In this document: one piece after another, positions 1 to 7,615 of the stretch | How the letters are laid out: the number at the start of each line of letters is the position of its first letter | Position numbering within the stretch: the stretch's first letter is position 1 | Assembly: GCA_018262975.1 (NCBI GenBank) | Contig: JADFDG010000005.1 | Coordinates: 124,001-188,000 of the forward strand | Direction of reading: 5' to 3' | From: Gammaproteobacteria bacterium | GTDB lineage: Bacteria > Pseudomonadota > Gammaproteobacteria > Pseudomonadales > JADFDG01 | Length of the DNA: 64,000 nt | Made by a program: the position numbers and the translations under genes | The notes under the pieces: generated by a model | Told to the model about the DNA's origin: nothing | Database searches by the model: none | What the model saw: the letters and a program-made list of their open reading frames with translations, nothing else

Positions 1-2
1 AC

Positions 3-101
3 TTCAGCTTGAGCCGCCTGCAACTTCGTGAAATCGAGAGCGTCATTGAGGCCCATAGCCATGAGTTCATTAGCGCGTGGAAAGAGCACTTCGGCGGCTG
101 A
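3..101 (+). CDS. DUF4160-family protein, C-terminal fragment (cut by window edge)
   Basis: Only the last 32 codons lie in the window, ending at TGA 99-101. The readable tail (LQLREIESVIEAHSHEF then ISAWKEHFGG) resembles the C-terminus of DUF4160 proteins: a helix with ExxxxxxH spacing and a terminal AW-x-E-x-F. DUF4160 genes are usually followed directly by a DUF2442 gene, and that is the arrangement here, with a 41-bp overlap. The pair is often listed as a putative toxin-antitoxin module, but no function is proven. The start and most of the protein are outside the window, so the family call rests on the tail and the neighbour. Confidence 0.6.
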   Translation, partial: FSLSRLQLREIESVIEAHSHEFISAWKEHFGG

Positions 102-321
102 AGTCACCCACGTCTCCAGCCATGGCGTTTGGATTCTTGTGCAAGACGAAGAGCTGTTCATGTCATACCAGGATTTCCCCTGGTTCAAGGACCAACCGCT
201 CAAGGCAGTCCTTGCCGTTCAGGAAGCGGCCAACGGCCGTCTCTACTGGCCGGAAATCGACGTGGATCTCACCATCGACATCATCAGGAATCCTGAACGC
301 TTCCCGCTTACGGCCAAGTAG
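61..321 (+). CDS. DUF2442 domain protein
   Basis: An 86-residue product from ATG 61; an in-frame GTG at 28 would add 11 residues that do not resemble the family. The pattern EVTHV...WILVQDEELFMSY, then WF, then LYWPEIDVDLTIDII matches DUF2442: a small alpha/beta domain whose conserved end is WP-x-[IL]-D-x-D-L. It overlaps the preceding DUF4160-like gene, so the two are probably co-transcribed and co-translated. Proteins of this pair are suspected to act as a toxin-antitoxin couple, with DUF2442 in the DNA-binding or antitoxin role; this is inferred from family context only. The stop codon TAG (319-321) is part of the GTAG that opens a REP element. Confidence 0.75.
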   Translation: MSSLARGKSTSAAEVTHVSSHGVWILVQDEELFMSYQDFPWFKDQPLKAVLAVQEAANGRLYWPEIDVDLTIDIIRNPERFPLTAK

Positions 322-491
322 CGAGGGGGCCATGCCCCCGATTTGACGTCGTTAAAACATCGGGCGCATGGCGCCCTCGCTACATGTAGAGAGGGGGCCA
401 TGCCCCCGACCGTTTCCCTGTAGAGAGGGGGCCATGCCCCCGATTGGGCGTCGGAAGAGCAAAAACGTCGGGGGCATGGCCCCCTCGCTAC
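318..491. repeat. REP cluster 1 (five units)
   Basis: Units at 318-341 (+), 359-383 (-), 386-409 (+), 420-443 (+) and 467-491 (-). Each is GTAG, a CGA or AGA link, and a GGGGGC-CAT-GCCCCC hairpin. The unit at 359-383 is a variant whose stem reads GGGCGC...GCGCCC. The whole 174-bp block recurs almost unchanged at 2412-2585. The two outer ends supply the stop codons of the genes on both sides (DUF2442 and vapC). Confidence 0.95.
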
Positions 492-877
492 GGGCGCTCT
501 ACGCGTCGGTCGGTGTGCTTCCTGGCGCTCTTGATGAAGTCGGCGTCAAAAGTCTTGAGCACCTCCTGCTCCTTGCTGAGCGCAAGATGAAACGCATCAG
601 CAAAGTCAAACCCGGCTTCATGCCAGTCAATGACTTGCGCCACGCGTTGGCCATCGCTGACGGTGACGTTGTGCAGGCCACAGATACGCCGGAAAGCCGT
701 GCATATTTCGGCCGGGGTCAGGTCAAAGGCAACGCGTAGCACCCACTCCGCCTCCAGCAGCACCGTATCCGGGATGAAGATGTCCCCGGAAGTGAACAGC
801 TCATGGCAGGCCTTGCTCTGTGCCGGGTTATCGACAACCAGCAATCGCACCAGGACATTGGTATCAATTGCTACCAC
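488..877 (-). CDS. vapC: VapC-type PIN-domain toxin (ribonuclease)
   Basis: A 129-residue PIN domain, the usual VapC length. Acidic residues expected for metal-dependent RNase activity are present: D5 in AIDTNVLVR, E42 in VLLEAEWVL, D94 in FADAFHLAL and D111/D113 in FDADF. VapC toxins cleave tRNA or rRNA and are neutralised by the co-encoded antitoxin. The GTG start at 877 was chosen because a strong GGAGGAGG ribosome-binding site lies just upstream, and it overlaps the end of the AbrB-type antitoxin gene by 14 bp, as is usual for these operons. The stop TAG (488-490) comes from the flanking REP element, so the last residues may differ from the ancestral C-terminus. Confidence 0.9.
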   Translation of the reverse strand: MVAIDTNVLVRLLVVDNPAQSKACHELFTSGDIFIPDTVLLEAEWVLRVAFDLTPAEICTAFRRICGLHNVTVSDGQRVAQVIDWHEAGFDFADAFHLALSKEQEVLKTFDADFIKSARKHTDRRVERP

Positions 878-1127
878 GCCACCTCCTCCGCAAGTCCTGC
901 GCCAAAGCGGCCTCGATCTCCTCGTCAGTCTTCGGCGTGACCTTGCCCTTGAACATGCCAAAGACCTCGGCAAGCTCCGTGGGGGCAAACGGCGCTTTGG
1001 GCTTCAGCAAGAGGCCATCCCCGGTGTCGATCACGATCAGCTCAAGGCCGGGCTCCCAGTGAAGGGCGCTGCGAAAGGCCTTGGGAATGATCACCTGGCC
1101 TTTGCTGGAGAGCTTGGTGGTTTCCAT
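864..1127 (-). CDS. vapB: SpoVT/AbrB-type antitoxin (VapB-like)
   Basis: An 87-residue protein. The N-terminal swapped-hairpin AbrB domain is clear from METTKLSSKGQVIIPKAFR and the following GLELIVIDTGDGLLLKP; the C-terminal half (FGMFKGKVTPKTDEEIEAAL) is the segment expected to wrap the toxin. It would bind VapC and repress the operon through the AbrB domain. The ATG at 1127 is preferred over an upstream TTG at 1139 because family members begin immediately before the TKLSSKGQV motif. It is first in a two-gene operon with vapC. Confidence 0.88.
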   Translation of the reverse strand: METTKLSSKGQVIIPKAFRSALHWEPGLELIVIDTGDGLLLKPKAPFAPTELAEVFGMFKGKVTPKTDEEIEAALAQDLRRRWRGSN

Positions 1128-1165
1128 GGGGGCACCCAAAAGTAAGACGTGTGTAAGATTACGGC
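1128..1165 (-). promoter_or_regulatory. candidate vapBC operator region
   Basis: Upstream of the antitoxin start, GTAAGA occurs twice with an 11-bp period (1142-1147 and 1153-1158), the second followed by TTAC. Repeats one helical turn apart are typical of autoregulated antitoxin operators. No convincing -35/-10 pair could be fixed. Confidence 0.3.
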
Positions 1166-1210
1166 GCCCGCCGCTGCCCCGTCAACCCACGCCCAATCCC
1201 CTCACCACAC

Positions 1211-1302
1211 GTAGCGAGGGGGCCATGCCCCCGATTGGGTGTCGTTAAAACATCGGGCGCATGGCGCCCTCGCTACATGTAGCGAGGGGGCCATGCCCCC
1301 GA
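1211..1302. repeat. REP cluster 2 (three units)
   Basis: Units at 1211-1234 (+), 1252-1276 (-, the GGGCGC/GCGCCC stem variant) and 1279-1302 (+). The block is nearly identical to the first part of the clusters at 318-491 and 2412-2585, including the spacer TCGTTAAAAC. It lies between the vapBC operon and the fic gene. Confidence 0.93.
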
Positions 1303-1336
1303 TTGGGCGCCGGTGGTGGGGGTAGCAAACGGGAAA

Positions 1337-1367
1337 ATGGGTGTAATTGGGTGTAGTATTGGGTGAT
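1337..1367 (+). promoter_or_regulatory. short tandem motif before fic
   Basis: Three close copies of a TGGGTG(T/A) motif: ATGGGTGTA at 1337, TTGGGTGTA at 1347 and TTGGGTGAT at 1359. The last overlaps the fic start codon. It could be an operator or a remnant of slippage; nothing more can be said from sequence. Confidence 0.3.
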
Positions 1368-2415
1368 GCTACTCACCGACACCCTCCGGATCACCCCCGA
1401 AATCCTCGGCCTGATCGCCCGCATCGACGAATTCAAGGGCGCATGGCGGGCCTTGGGCACGCTCGCGCCGGAGCGCCTGTCGGCACTGCGGCGGGTGGCC
1501 ACCATCGAGAGCATCGGCTCGTCCACCCGTATCGAGGGCAGCCAGCTCACCGACCGCGAGGTGGAGCGCCTGCTCTCCAACCTGGCCATCCAGGCCTTCC
1601 ACACCCGCGACGAGCAGGAGGTGGCCGGCTACGCCGAGCTGATGGATCTGGTGTTCAGCGCGTGGCAGGACATCCCGTTCAACGAGAACCACATCAAGCA
1701 ACTGCACCAGGTCCTGCTGCGCCACAGCGGAAAGGACGCACGCCACCGCGGCCAGTACAAGACCAACTCGAACAGCGTCGCCGCCTTTGACGAGGACGGC
1801 ACACAGATCGGTATCGTCTTCGAGACCGCCACGCCTTTCGACACGCCACGCTTGATGGCCGAACTGGTGGCGTGGGTGAACAATGAACGCGCGAAGGGTC
1901 TTCTGCACCCTTTGCTGGTCATCGCGATCTTCGTGGTGGTGTTCCTGGAGATCCATCCCTTCCAGGATGGCAACGGACGTTTGAGCCGGGCATTGACGAC
2001 CCTGCTGTTGCTCCAGGCCGGTTACGCCTGGGTGCCGTACAGTTCGCTGGAAAGCGTGATCGAGCTGAACAAGGAAGCCTATTACCTTGCGCTGCGGCAG
2101 ACCCAGGGAACCATCCGTACGTCAGCGCCCGACTGGCAACCCTGGCTGGCGTTCTTCTTGCGCTCGTTGTCCGAGCAGGTTCGGCGCCTCGAAAAGAAAA
2201 TCGAGCGCGAAAGAATCGTGCTGGACGCGCTGCCCCCACTGTCACTGCAGATCGTGGAATTTGCCCGCGAGCACGGGCGGGTAACCATGATGGATGCCAT
2301 CAAGTTGACCGGCGCCAGCCGCAACACCCTCAAGCAGCACTTCCGCGACCTGACCGAACGCAACTACCTCGAGCCACACGGCCGCGGCCGCGGCGCCTGG
2401 TACCGCCTCCCGTAG
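1366..2415 (+). CDS. Fic-domain AMP-transferase, self-inhibited class
   Basis: A 349-residue Fic protein. The catalytic loop HPFQDGNGRLSR begins at H197, matching HxFx(D/E)GNGRxxR; H197 is the expected general base. An inhibitory helix motif SxxxEG (S53 to E57, within SSTRIEG) lies N-terminal to the Fic core, as in intramolecularly inhibited enzymes where the Glu blocks ATP binding. The C-terminal ~70 residues form a winged-helix-like segment (VTMMDAIKLTGASRNTLKQH). These enzymes transfer AMP to hydroxyl side chains of target proteins; the target here is unknown. The ATG at 1366 was preferred to the adjacent GTG at 1363. The stop TAG (2413-2415) is provided by a REP element, and clusters of REPs bracket the gene. 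Confidence 0.9.
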   Translation: MLLTDTLRITPEILGLIARIDEFKGAWRALGTLAPERLSALRRVATIESIGSSTRIEGSQLTDREVERLLSNLAIQAFHTRDEQEVAGYAELMDLVFSAWQDIPFNENHIKQLHQVLLRHSGKDARHRGQYKTNSNSVAAFDEDGTQIGIVFETATPFDTPRLMAELVAWVNNERAKGLLHPLLVIAIFVVVFLEIHPFQDGNGRLSRALTTLLLLQAGYAWVPYSSLESVIELNKEAYYLALRQTQGTIRTSAPDWQPWLAFFLRSLSEQVRRLEKKIERERIVLDALPPLSLQIVEFAREHGRVTMMDAIKLTGASRNTLKQHFRDLTERNYLEPHGRGRGAWYRLP

Positions 2416-2585
2416 CGAGGGGGCCATGCCCCCGATTGGGCGTCGTTAAAACATCGGGCGCATGGCGCCCTCGCTACATGTAGAGAGGGGGCCATGCCCC
2501 CGACCGTTTCCCTGTAGAGAGGGGGCCATGCCCCCGATTGGGCGTCGGAAAATCAAAAGCGTCGGGGGCATGGCCCCCTCGCTAC
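2412..2585. repeat. REP cluster 3 (five units), copy of cluster 1
   Basis: Units at 2412-2435 (+), 2453-2477 (-, stem variant), 2480-2503 (+), 2514-2537 (+) and 2561-2585 (-). It is 174 bp, the same length as 318-491, and differs from it only in two short spacer stretches. Between the two copies lie vapBC, cluster 2 and fic. Confidence 0.95.
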
Positions 2586-2604
2586 GAATGGGGTGTCGTG
2601 TCGG

Positions 2605-3216
2605 TCATTCCGTGGCGATGAAGGCACGGACGGATGCGCGCTGCTTCGCGATGCGCTCCAGTTCCTGCGCATCCCACCTTCCGTAATACGCCACCATGTC
2701 CCGCGCCAGCGGCTGGAACGCCGGTTCGCCCAGCGCGTATTCGCACACGAAGTTCACCAGCGAGCGCCAGTACAGGCGCGCATGCGGTGCAGCACGCATC
2801 AGCCGCTGCACCGCGTCGCGCGCACCGGCCACGTCGTTCGCCAGCACGTGCCCGCGCACTTCCAGCACCAGCAGTTCGCCGTCTGCCATGCGCTGTGCTT
2901 TCGCCTGCGCGATGGCCGCCAGCACCTGCACGCCCGCCTCGGCATCCGGCACGAAGCCGCCGTACACGCCGAACAGCGCCACGCGCGCACGGTCGATCTG
3001 CAGGGACGTTTTCCAGGGCCAGATGGCGGTGGCACCGTCGAGCGCGTTGCGCACCCGCTGCCACTCGGCTTCGTCGCCTGCGCGCCCGAAGTCGCGGCGC
3101 TCGCCCCAGGTGTCGGTGTGCATGCCCACCCACACCTGCAGCAGTTCGCCGGCCAGCACGTACAGCAGCAGCGCGGCGATCACCGCGCCAACCGTGAGTG
3201 CCGGGGCGCGCCGCAT
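2605..3216 (-). CDS. membrane-anchored protein of exopolysaccharide locus
   Basis: A 203-residue protein with one N-terminal membrane segment (about residues 7-25, VGAVIAALLLYVLAGELLQV) and a soluble, helical, probably periplasmic remainder containing WPWKTSLQIDRARV and ARLYWRSLVNF. It starts 5 bp after the stop of the chain-length tyrosine kinase and is last in a four-gene minus-strand block. I do not recognise the family with confidence; position and layout recall VpsP-type accessory proteins of polysaccharide clusters. ATG 3216 is preferred over an overlapping TTG at 3225. Confidence 0.7.
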   Translation of the reverse strand: MRRAPALTVGAVIAALLLYVLAGELLQVWVGMHTDTWGERRDFGRAGDEAEWQRVRNALDGATAIWPWKTSLQIDRARVALFGVYGGFVPDAEAGVQVLAAIAQAKAQRMADGELLVLEVRGHVLANDVAGARDAVQRLMRAAPHARLYWRSLVNFVCEYALGEPAFQPLARDMVAYYGRWDAQELERIAKQRASVRAFIATE

Positions 3217-3221
3217 GCCCG

Positions 3222-5198
3222 TCAACCCTTGGCGTTGTCGGTGTAGCCTTCGTAGCGGCCGTAGTAGCCGTAGTAGTGGTACTGGTGCCGCTGCAGCAGG
3301 TCTTCACCCACCTGGTTGAGCACCGCACCGGCCACCCGCGAACCACGCTCGCCCAGGCGATGCACGCTGTCCGCTACCGCTTCGCGGCTGGTGCGGTCGG
3401 CGTGCACCACGTACACCACGCCATCCGACTGCGCACCCACCACCAGCGCGTCGCTCACCGCGCCCAGCGGCGCGGTGTCGATCACGATGCGGTCGTAGCC
3501 GCGCGTCTTCAGGTCTTCCAGCAACTGCGCGAAGCGCGCCGAAGACAACAGTTCCGACGGGTTCGGCGGAATGGCACCGGCCGGGATCACGTGCAGGTTG
3601 TCGGCCAGTTTCACCACGCAGTCATCGAAGCTGTTCACGCGCGCCAGCAACTGCGCCAGGCCCTTGCCGCCCGGCGGCAGGCCCAGCGCGCGCTGCACCG
3701 ACGGCTTGCGCAGGTCGGCGTCGATCAGCAGCACGGTTTCCAGTTCCGCCAGCGAGCGCGCCAGGCACAGCGCCACCGTGGTCTTGCCTTCGCCCGGCAC
3801 CGTGGAGGTCACCGCCAGCACGCCGCGGCGCGCCACCACGTCATCCAGGATGATGTTGGTGCGCAGCGATTTCACTGCCTCGTCGAAGGCGCGGTCGTGC
3901 AGCTCCAGCGTGGCCTGGTAGGGGTTGCCGTCGCGCGGCAGTTTCAGCAGCGGCAACACGCCCAGCGGCGCCACGCCGATGTCACGCAGTTGCTGCGGGG
4001 TCTTCACGCCGCGGTCCAGCAGCGCCGCCACGAACACGCTGGCGGTGGCCAGCATGAAGGTGAGCAGGAACGCCACCATCACGATCAGGCTCTTGCGCGG
4101 CTTGGCCGGCGCGGTAGCCGCCACACCGGCGTCCACGATGCGCGCGCTGGGCGCTTCCCACTTGCCACTCTCGGCGGTTTCGTTCACCCGCTGCAGGAAG
4201 GTGTCGTAGAGGTAGCGATTCACTTCCACGTTGCGCTGCAACTGGCGCATGCGCGCCTCCTTGCGGCTGATCTCCTGGATCTCGCGCAGCTTGGCGTTGT
4301 ATTCCAGTTCGATGGCGCGCTGCTTGTCGCGCGCTTCCAGCAGCTTGGGGTGCTGTTCGCCGTAGCGGCGCGACAGCTCGGTGGTTTCACCGCGCGCCGC
4401 GGAGAGCTGCTTGTTCAGTTCCTTGAGCTCTTCGGCCGGCACCGCCTGCACGCCCTGCGAGCCCTGCCCGCCCTGCAGGTTCACCAGGTTGTTCTTTTCC
4501 AGGAAGCCCTGCAGTTCGCCCTCGGACTGCTCGAGCTTGCTCTTCAGGTCGGTGAGGCGGCTGCCCAGCCAGGTGGCGGCGCTGCGCGTGATCTGCAGTT
4601 GCACCTCCATCTGGTTCTCGATGTAGGTGTTGGCGATGGCGTCGGTGATCAGCGCCGCCTTGCGCGGGTCCGGGTGCTCGATGCTGATCTTCACCAGTTG
4701 CGTCTTGCGCACCGGCTCGATGCGCAGTGCCTCCTGCAGGCGGCCAGCGACCGCGTCCAGTTTCTCGGCGTCGCTGCGCGCCGGCTTGCTCTCCGCGGGC
4801 AGCACCCAGCCGAGCACGCGCGCTTTCAGGCCGGGCTTCTCGCTGTAGAAAAATTCGTCGTTCACCAGGTCCAGTTGCGCGGCCACGCGGCGGGCAATTT
4901 CCCGCGAGCGCACGATGGCGAACTGCGTTTCGTAGTATTCGCTGCCGGTGGATTCCAGGTCATAGACCTGGTCGATCTTCAGTGCCTTGGCCTGTTGCGC
5001 TTCCACCATCAGGGTGGTGGTGGCCGGGTACAGCGGCGTGATGTTGCTGGCCACCACGTAGGCCACCGCCGCCACCAGCAGCGCCACCAGCAGCACGCGC
5101 CACTTCCACGGGCTGAAGGTTTCCCACAGGTCGCGCAGGTCGATTTCGTCGCCGGCCGCGAAGGTGTCGGGCGCGGCCTGTTCCGGTTGCCGGTTCAT
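3222..5198 (-). CDS. Wzc-like polysaccharide co-polymerase / bacterial tyrosine autokinase
   Basis: A 658-residue inner-membrane protein. N-terminal Wzz domain follows the first membrane helix (about residues 34-53); a central coiled-coil region carries GNVR-type features; a second helix lies near residue 370-395; the cytoplasmic kinase has Walker A TVPGEGKTTVA, Walker A' VLLIDADLRKPS and Walker B DRIVIDTAPLG. The C-terminus is a tyrosine cluster (YHYYGYYGRYEGY), the expected autophosphorylation tail. Such proteins set chain length and coordinate export with the Wza-type pore encoded just upstream (gap about 13 bp). It is the central gene of the exopolysaccharide block. Confidence 0.92.
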   Translation of the reverse strand: MNRQPEQAAPDTFAAGDEIDLRDLWETFSPWKWRVLLVALLVAAVAYVVASNITPLYPATTTLMVEAQQAKALKIDQVYDLESTGSEYYETQFAIVRSREIARRVAAQLDLVNDEFFYSEKPGLKARVLGWVLPAESKPARSDAEKLDAVAGRLQEALRIEPVRKTQLVKISIEHPDPRKAALITDAIANTYIENQMEVQLQITRSAATWLGSRLTDLKSKLEQSEGELQGFLEKNNLVNLQGGQGSQGVQAVPAEELKELNKQLSAARGETTELSRRYGEQHPKLLEARDKQRAIELEYNAKLREIQEISRKEARMRQLQRNVEVNRYLYDTFLQRVNETAESGKWEAPSARIVDAGVAATAPAKPRKSLIVMVAFLLTFMLATASVFVAALLDRGVKTPQQLRDIGVAPLGVLPLLKLPRDGNPYQATLELHDRAFDEAVKSLRTNIILDDVVARRGVLAVTSTVPGEGKTTVALCLARSLAELETVLLIDADLRKPSVQRALGLPPGGKGLAQLLARVNSFDDCVVKLADNLHVIPAGAIPPNPSELLSSARFAQLLEDLKTRGYDRIVIDTAPLGAVSDALVVGAQSDGVVYVVHADRTSREAVADSVHRLGERGSRVAGAVLNQVGEDLLQRHQYHYYGYYGRYEGYTDNAKG

Positions 5199-5211
5199 GA
5201 CTGGGCGTTAC

Positions 5212-5943
5212 TCAGAAGAAACTTTGATCGATGGTGATGATGTCGCCCGGCGCCACCGGCGCATCCACGTCCACCTGCACCGGCATGCGGTTGGGGTCGG
5301 CGTCGCGGATGATGAACAGGCGGCTGCGCGAGGCGCGCGGCGAGAACCCGCCGGCCAGCGAGGCGGCCTTGCGCACGGTCATGCCCGGCTGCCACGGGAA
5401 GCCGCCCGGCTTCTGCACTTCGCCGTTCACGAAGAAGTGGCGGTATTCCAGCACCTGCACGGTGACTTTCGGGTTGAGCAGGTATTCCGGCTGCAAGCCC
5501 GTGGTGATCTGCTGGCGCAGTTGCGCGATGGTGAGGCCGGCCACTTTCAGCTCGCCCAGGAACGGGTAGTTGATGGCGCCCTGGTCGTTCACCAGCACCT
5601 GCAGCGACAGGTCTTCCTCGCCCAGCACGACAATGCCCAGCTTGTCGCCCACGCCCAGGCGGTAGCCGTCGCCACCGCTGGTGACCGGCGGCATGGCCGC
5701 GGGCGCGGTGCTTGTCGCAGTGCCGGTCGCAGCGTCCGGCGTGGATGGCGCGGCCTGTGCGGGCAGTGCGGCCGGTGCTGCTTGCGCGGCGGCCGGCGCA
5801 TTTTCGCCGGGCACGACCAGCCGCGCTTCGCTGGTGAAGATGGAGCTGTCGGCCAGCGCGCAGCCGGTACCGGCCAGCGCGACCGCCAAAACAAACACAG
5901 CGGCCAGGAGCCGCTGCGTGTACTGCAGGAAGGAAACGGTCAT
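5212..5943 (-). CDS. Wza/EpsE-type polysaccharide export protein
   Basis: A 243-residue secreted protein. A signal peptide (to about residue 30) is followed by a long Ala/Pro-rich linker, then a polysaccharide export (poly_export) domain beginning YRLGVGDKLGIVVLGEEDLS and a SLBB-like segment (VNGEVQKPGGFPWQPGMTV). The Cys at GTGCALAD looks like an acylation site, but Gly occupies the -3 position where lipoboxes have Leu/Val, so lipidation is uncertain. It would form or gate the outer-membrane/periplasmic export channel partnered with the adjacent tyrosine autokinase. Stop-to-start spacing suggests one transcript with both neighbours. Confidence 0.88.
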   Translation of the reverse strand: MTVSFLQYTQRLLAAVFVLAVALAGTGCALADSSIFTSEARLVVPGENAPAAAQAAPAALPAQAAPSTPDAATGTATSTAPAAMPPVTSGGDGYRLGVGDKLGIVVLGEEDLSLQVLVNDQGAINYPFLGELKVAGLTIAQLRQQITTGLQPEYLLNPKVTVQVLEYRHFFVNGEVQKPGGFPWQPGMTVRKAASLAGGFSPRASRSRLFIIRDADPNRMPVQVDVDAPVAPGDIITIDQSFF

Positions 5944-5967
5944 GCGTTATCCGGGCGCGTGGCCCCG

Positions 5968-7167
5968 TCAGAGCGTCAGGACGGCGTTGAGGGCGATCAC
6001 GTCGCGGTCGTAGTCGAGCGTGTTATCGGTGGAATCGTCTTCGTGCGTCCGGTACGACAGCCCGAACAGTGCCCAGCGACGGAACTTGTAGTCCACGCCG
6101 AAACCGAGGTCACTGGCTTCGTCTTCGCGGGTGGCGCCTTCGTAGGTGGTGGTGGCTTGCGACACGCTCACCCACGGTTCCACGCGCTCGGTGAGCAGGT
6201 GCGAGAAGCGCGCCGACACGGTTTCGGTTTTCTTGGCGTCGGCACCCGGCACGTCGCTTTCGCTGTACGACTGGGCGAGACTCAGGTCCAGCAGGTTGCG
6301 TTCGCTCGGCGACCACTTCACGCCCACCTTGTAGGACGGGTCGCTGAGGTCTTCGCGCACAGCATCCTTGAAGTTCTTTTCCTGCATACCGGCCTTGGCG
6401 TAACCGGTGGTCTTGCCGGACACGTCCCACTCCACGCCCAGCAGGTATTCCAGGCCGGTGTTGTCGGCGCTGTTGCCGGCGGTGTAGTCGTAGCGCGACA
6501 GGTTCACCTCGGCGGTGGCGTCGGTGCGGCCACCGACTTTCCACAGGAACTTCGCGCCGATGCCGGTCTTGTCGTAGTCGAGGAAATCGGTGCGCAGTTC
6601 GTTGTTGGTGTAGTTGCGGCGAGTCAGGTCGCCGCTCAGCACCAGGCGACCACGGCTGCCGGACTGGCCCAGCGCCATGGCGCCGTTGGCGGCGGTTTCG
6701 CGGTAAGTATCCGGCTCGGCGTCACACACCGGCAGGCCACCATCCACGCGGCAACCGCGCGTGTTGCCACTGCCGCGCGGATCGTGGCCCTGGCGGATGC
6801 CCATGCCGCCGCTCATGGCGAGGTTGGCCTTGAGCATGCTGCGGCCGTTCAAACCGAAGGTGTAGTCCAGGAAGTTGTCGTCGCTGTTGTCGGTGACGAA
6901 ACCGCCGGTGACCTGCGCCTTGAGTTCGCCGAATTCCTCGTCGTCACCCACGCGCACCAATACGCCCGGGCTCACGGTGAGAATCAGCGTTTCGTTCTCG
7001 CCGCCGGCCGGCTCGCCGTAGAAGTTGCTGTCCTGCGCAACGCCGAGGTTCAGCGTGGGCACGATGTCGTGCAGGTCGGTGCGGATCACTGCCGGCTCGG
7101 GTGCCAGCGCTGCGTTGGCGATGACCGGCGCCATGGTGGCGGCCAGCAGCAGGGAAATCTTCCTCAT
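5968..7167 (-). CDS. outer-membrane beta-barrel protein of exopolysaccharide locus (EpsL-like)
   Basis: A 399-residue protein with a signal peptide MRKISLLLAATMAPVIANA and then alternating amphipathic strands throughout, ending in a hydrophobic strand DVIALNAVLTL as outer-membrane barrels do. Strand pairs such as WALFGLSYRTHEDDST and YAKAGMQEKNF are typical. It resembles the barrel proteins (EpsL/BBP2 type) found with exopolysaccharide export genes and may act as an outer-membrane secretion pore or docking protein. First gene of the block. The ATG at 7167 was chosen because the signal peptide starts there; the reading frame is open further upstream but that part is repeat and non-coding sequence. 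Confidence 0.82.
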   Translation of the reverse strand: MRKISLLLAATMAPVIANAALAPEPAVIRTDLHDIVPTLNLGVAQDSNFYGEPAGGENETLILTVSPGVLVRVGDDEEFGELKAQVTGGFVTDNSDDNFLDYTFGLNGRSMLKANLAMSGGMGIRQGHDPRGSGNTRGCRVDGGLPVCDAEPDTYRETAANGAMALGQSGSRGRLVLSGDLTRRNYTNNELRTDFLDYDKTGIGAKFLWKVGGRTDATAEVNLSRYDYTAGNSADNTGLEYLLGVEWDVSGKTTGYAKAGMQEKNFKDAVREDLSDPSYKVGVKWSPSERNLLDLSLAQSYSESDVPGADAKKTETVSARFSHLLTERVEPWVSVSQATTTYEGATREDEASDLGFGVDYKFRRWALFGLSYRTHEDDSTDNTLDYDRDVIALNAVLTL

Positions 7168-7432
7168 CGGTGTCCGTCCTGAATGTCCTGAAATTGCATT
7201 GGGTGGCGGCGCCACGCGCCGGCTGCACCATCCTGTTCGCCTTGCCCGGGTGCACCGGCGCGCCATGCGGTCGCGGGTGCCTGGGACTTGCCCCGGTCGT
7301 GCCTTGCATCCGTCGCATCTTCCATGCCACGGATGCTGCTTGCAGGCGGGGCCGCGATTATGCCCCAGCCGCCATCCCGATGCCCGTATTTTGTTTAGCA
7401 AATCAGCCACTAAGCACCCCCCCCCGCTCTTC
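7168..7432. other. upstream region of exopolysaccharide block; no gene seen
   Basis: This 265-bp stretch precedes the outer-membrane barrel gene on the minus strand. It contains a run of nine C at 7417-7425 and an AT-richer patch (7388-7400, ATTTTGTTTAGC). No confident promoter, RNA gene or reading frame was found. Confidence 0.5.
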
Positions 7433-7501
7433 GTAGAGAGGGGGCCATGCCCCCGAGCTTTTGCTTTAATCGACAAATCGGGGGCATGGCCCCCTCTCTA
7501 C
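7433..7501. repeat. REP inverted pair
   Basis: Units 7433-7456 (+) and 7477-7501 (-), consensus sequence, separated by a 20-nt spacer. The unit is preceded by GCTCTTC, an extension shared by many copies. Confidence 0.95.
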
Positions 7502-7517
7502 AGGGGATACCGGCCGG

Positions 7518-7532
7518 GGTAACCCGTTTACC
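7518..7532. promoter_or_regulatory. small inverted repeat upstream of desaturase
   Basis: GGTAA (7518-7522) and TTACC (7528-7532) flank a 5-nt spacer, 84 bp upstream of the desaturase start. Possible operator for a lipid-responsive regulator; weak evidence. Confidence 0.2.
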
Positions 7533-7615
7533 GTATACGCACATTTCTGGGGTGGAACGTCCCGCCCAATGACCTTAGAGTCACGGCACTCCCTGCTCAG
7601 CCGTATGTAGTAGCC

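Noticed and set aside
318-491. A CRISPR array
   Set aside because: The repeats are short, alternate in orientation, have irregular and often conserved spacers, and no cas gene is present; a dispersed REP family explains them.
7417-7425. Run of nine C as a phase-variation switch
   Set aside because: It lies between genes and not in a recognised promoter spacer or coding frame, so no switching target can be named.
7433-7501. REP pairs as ordinary intrinsic terminators
   Set aside because: The hairpins are strong but there is no U-tract, copies lie inside operons and within tatB, and many sit at gene starts. Some effect on transcription cannot be excluded.
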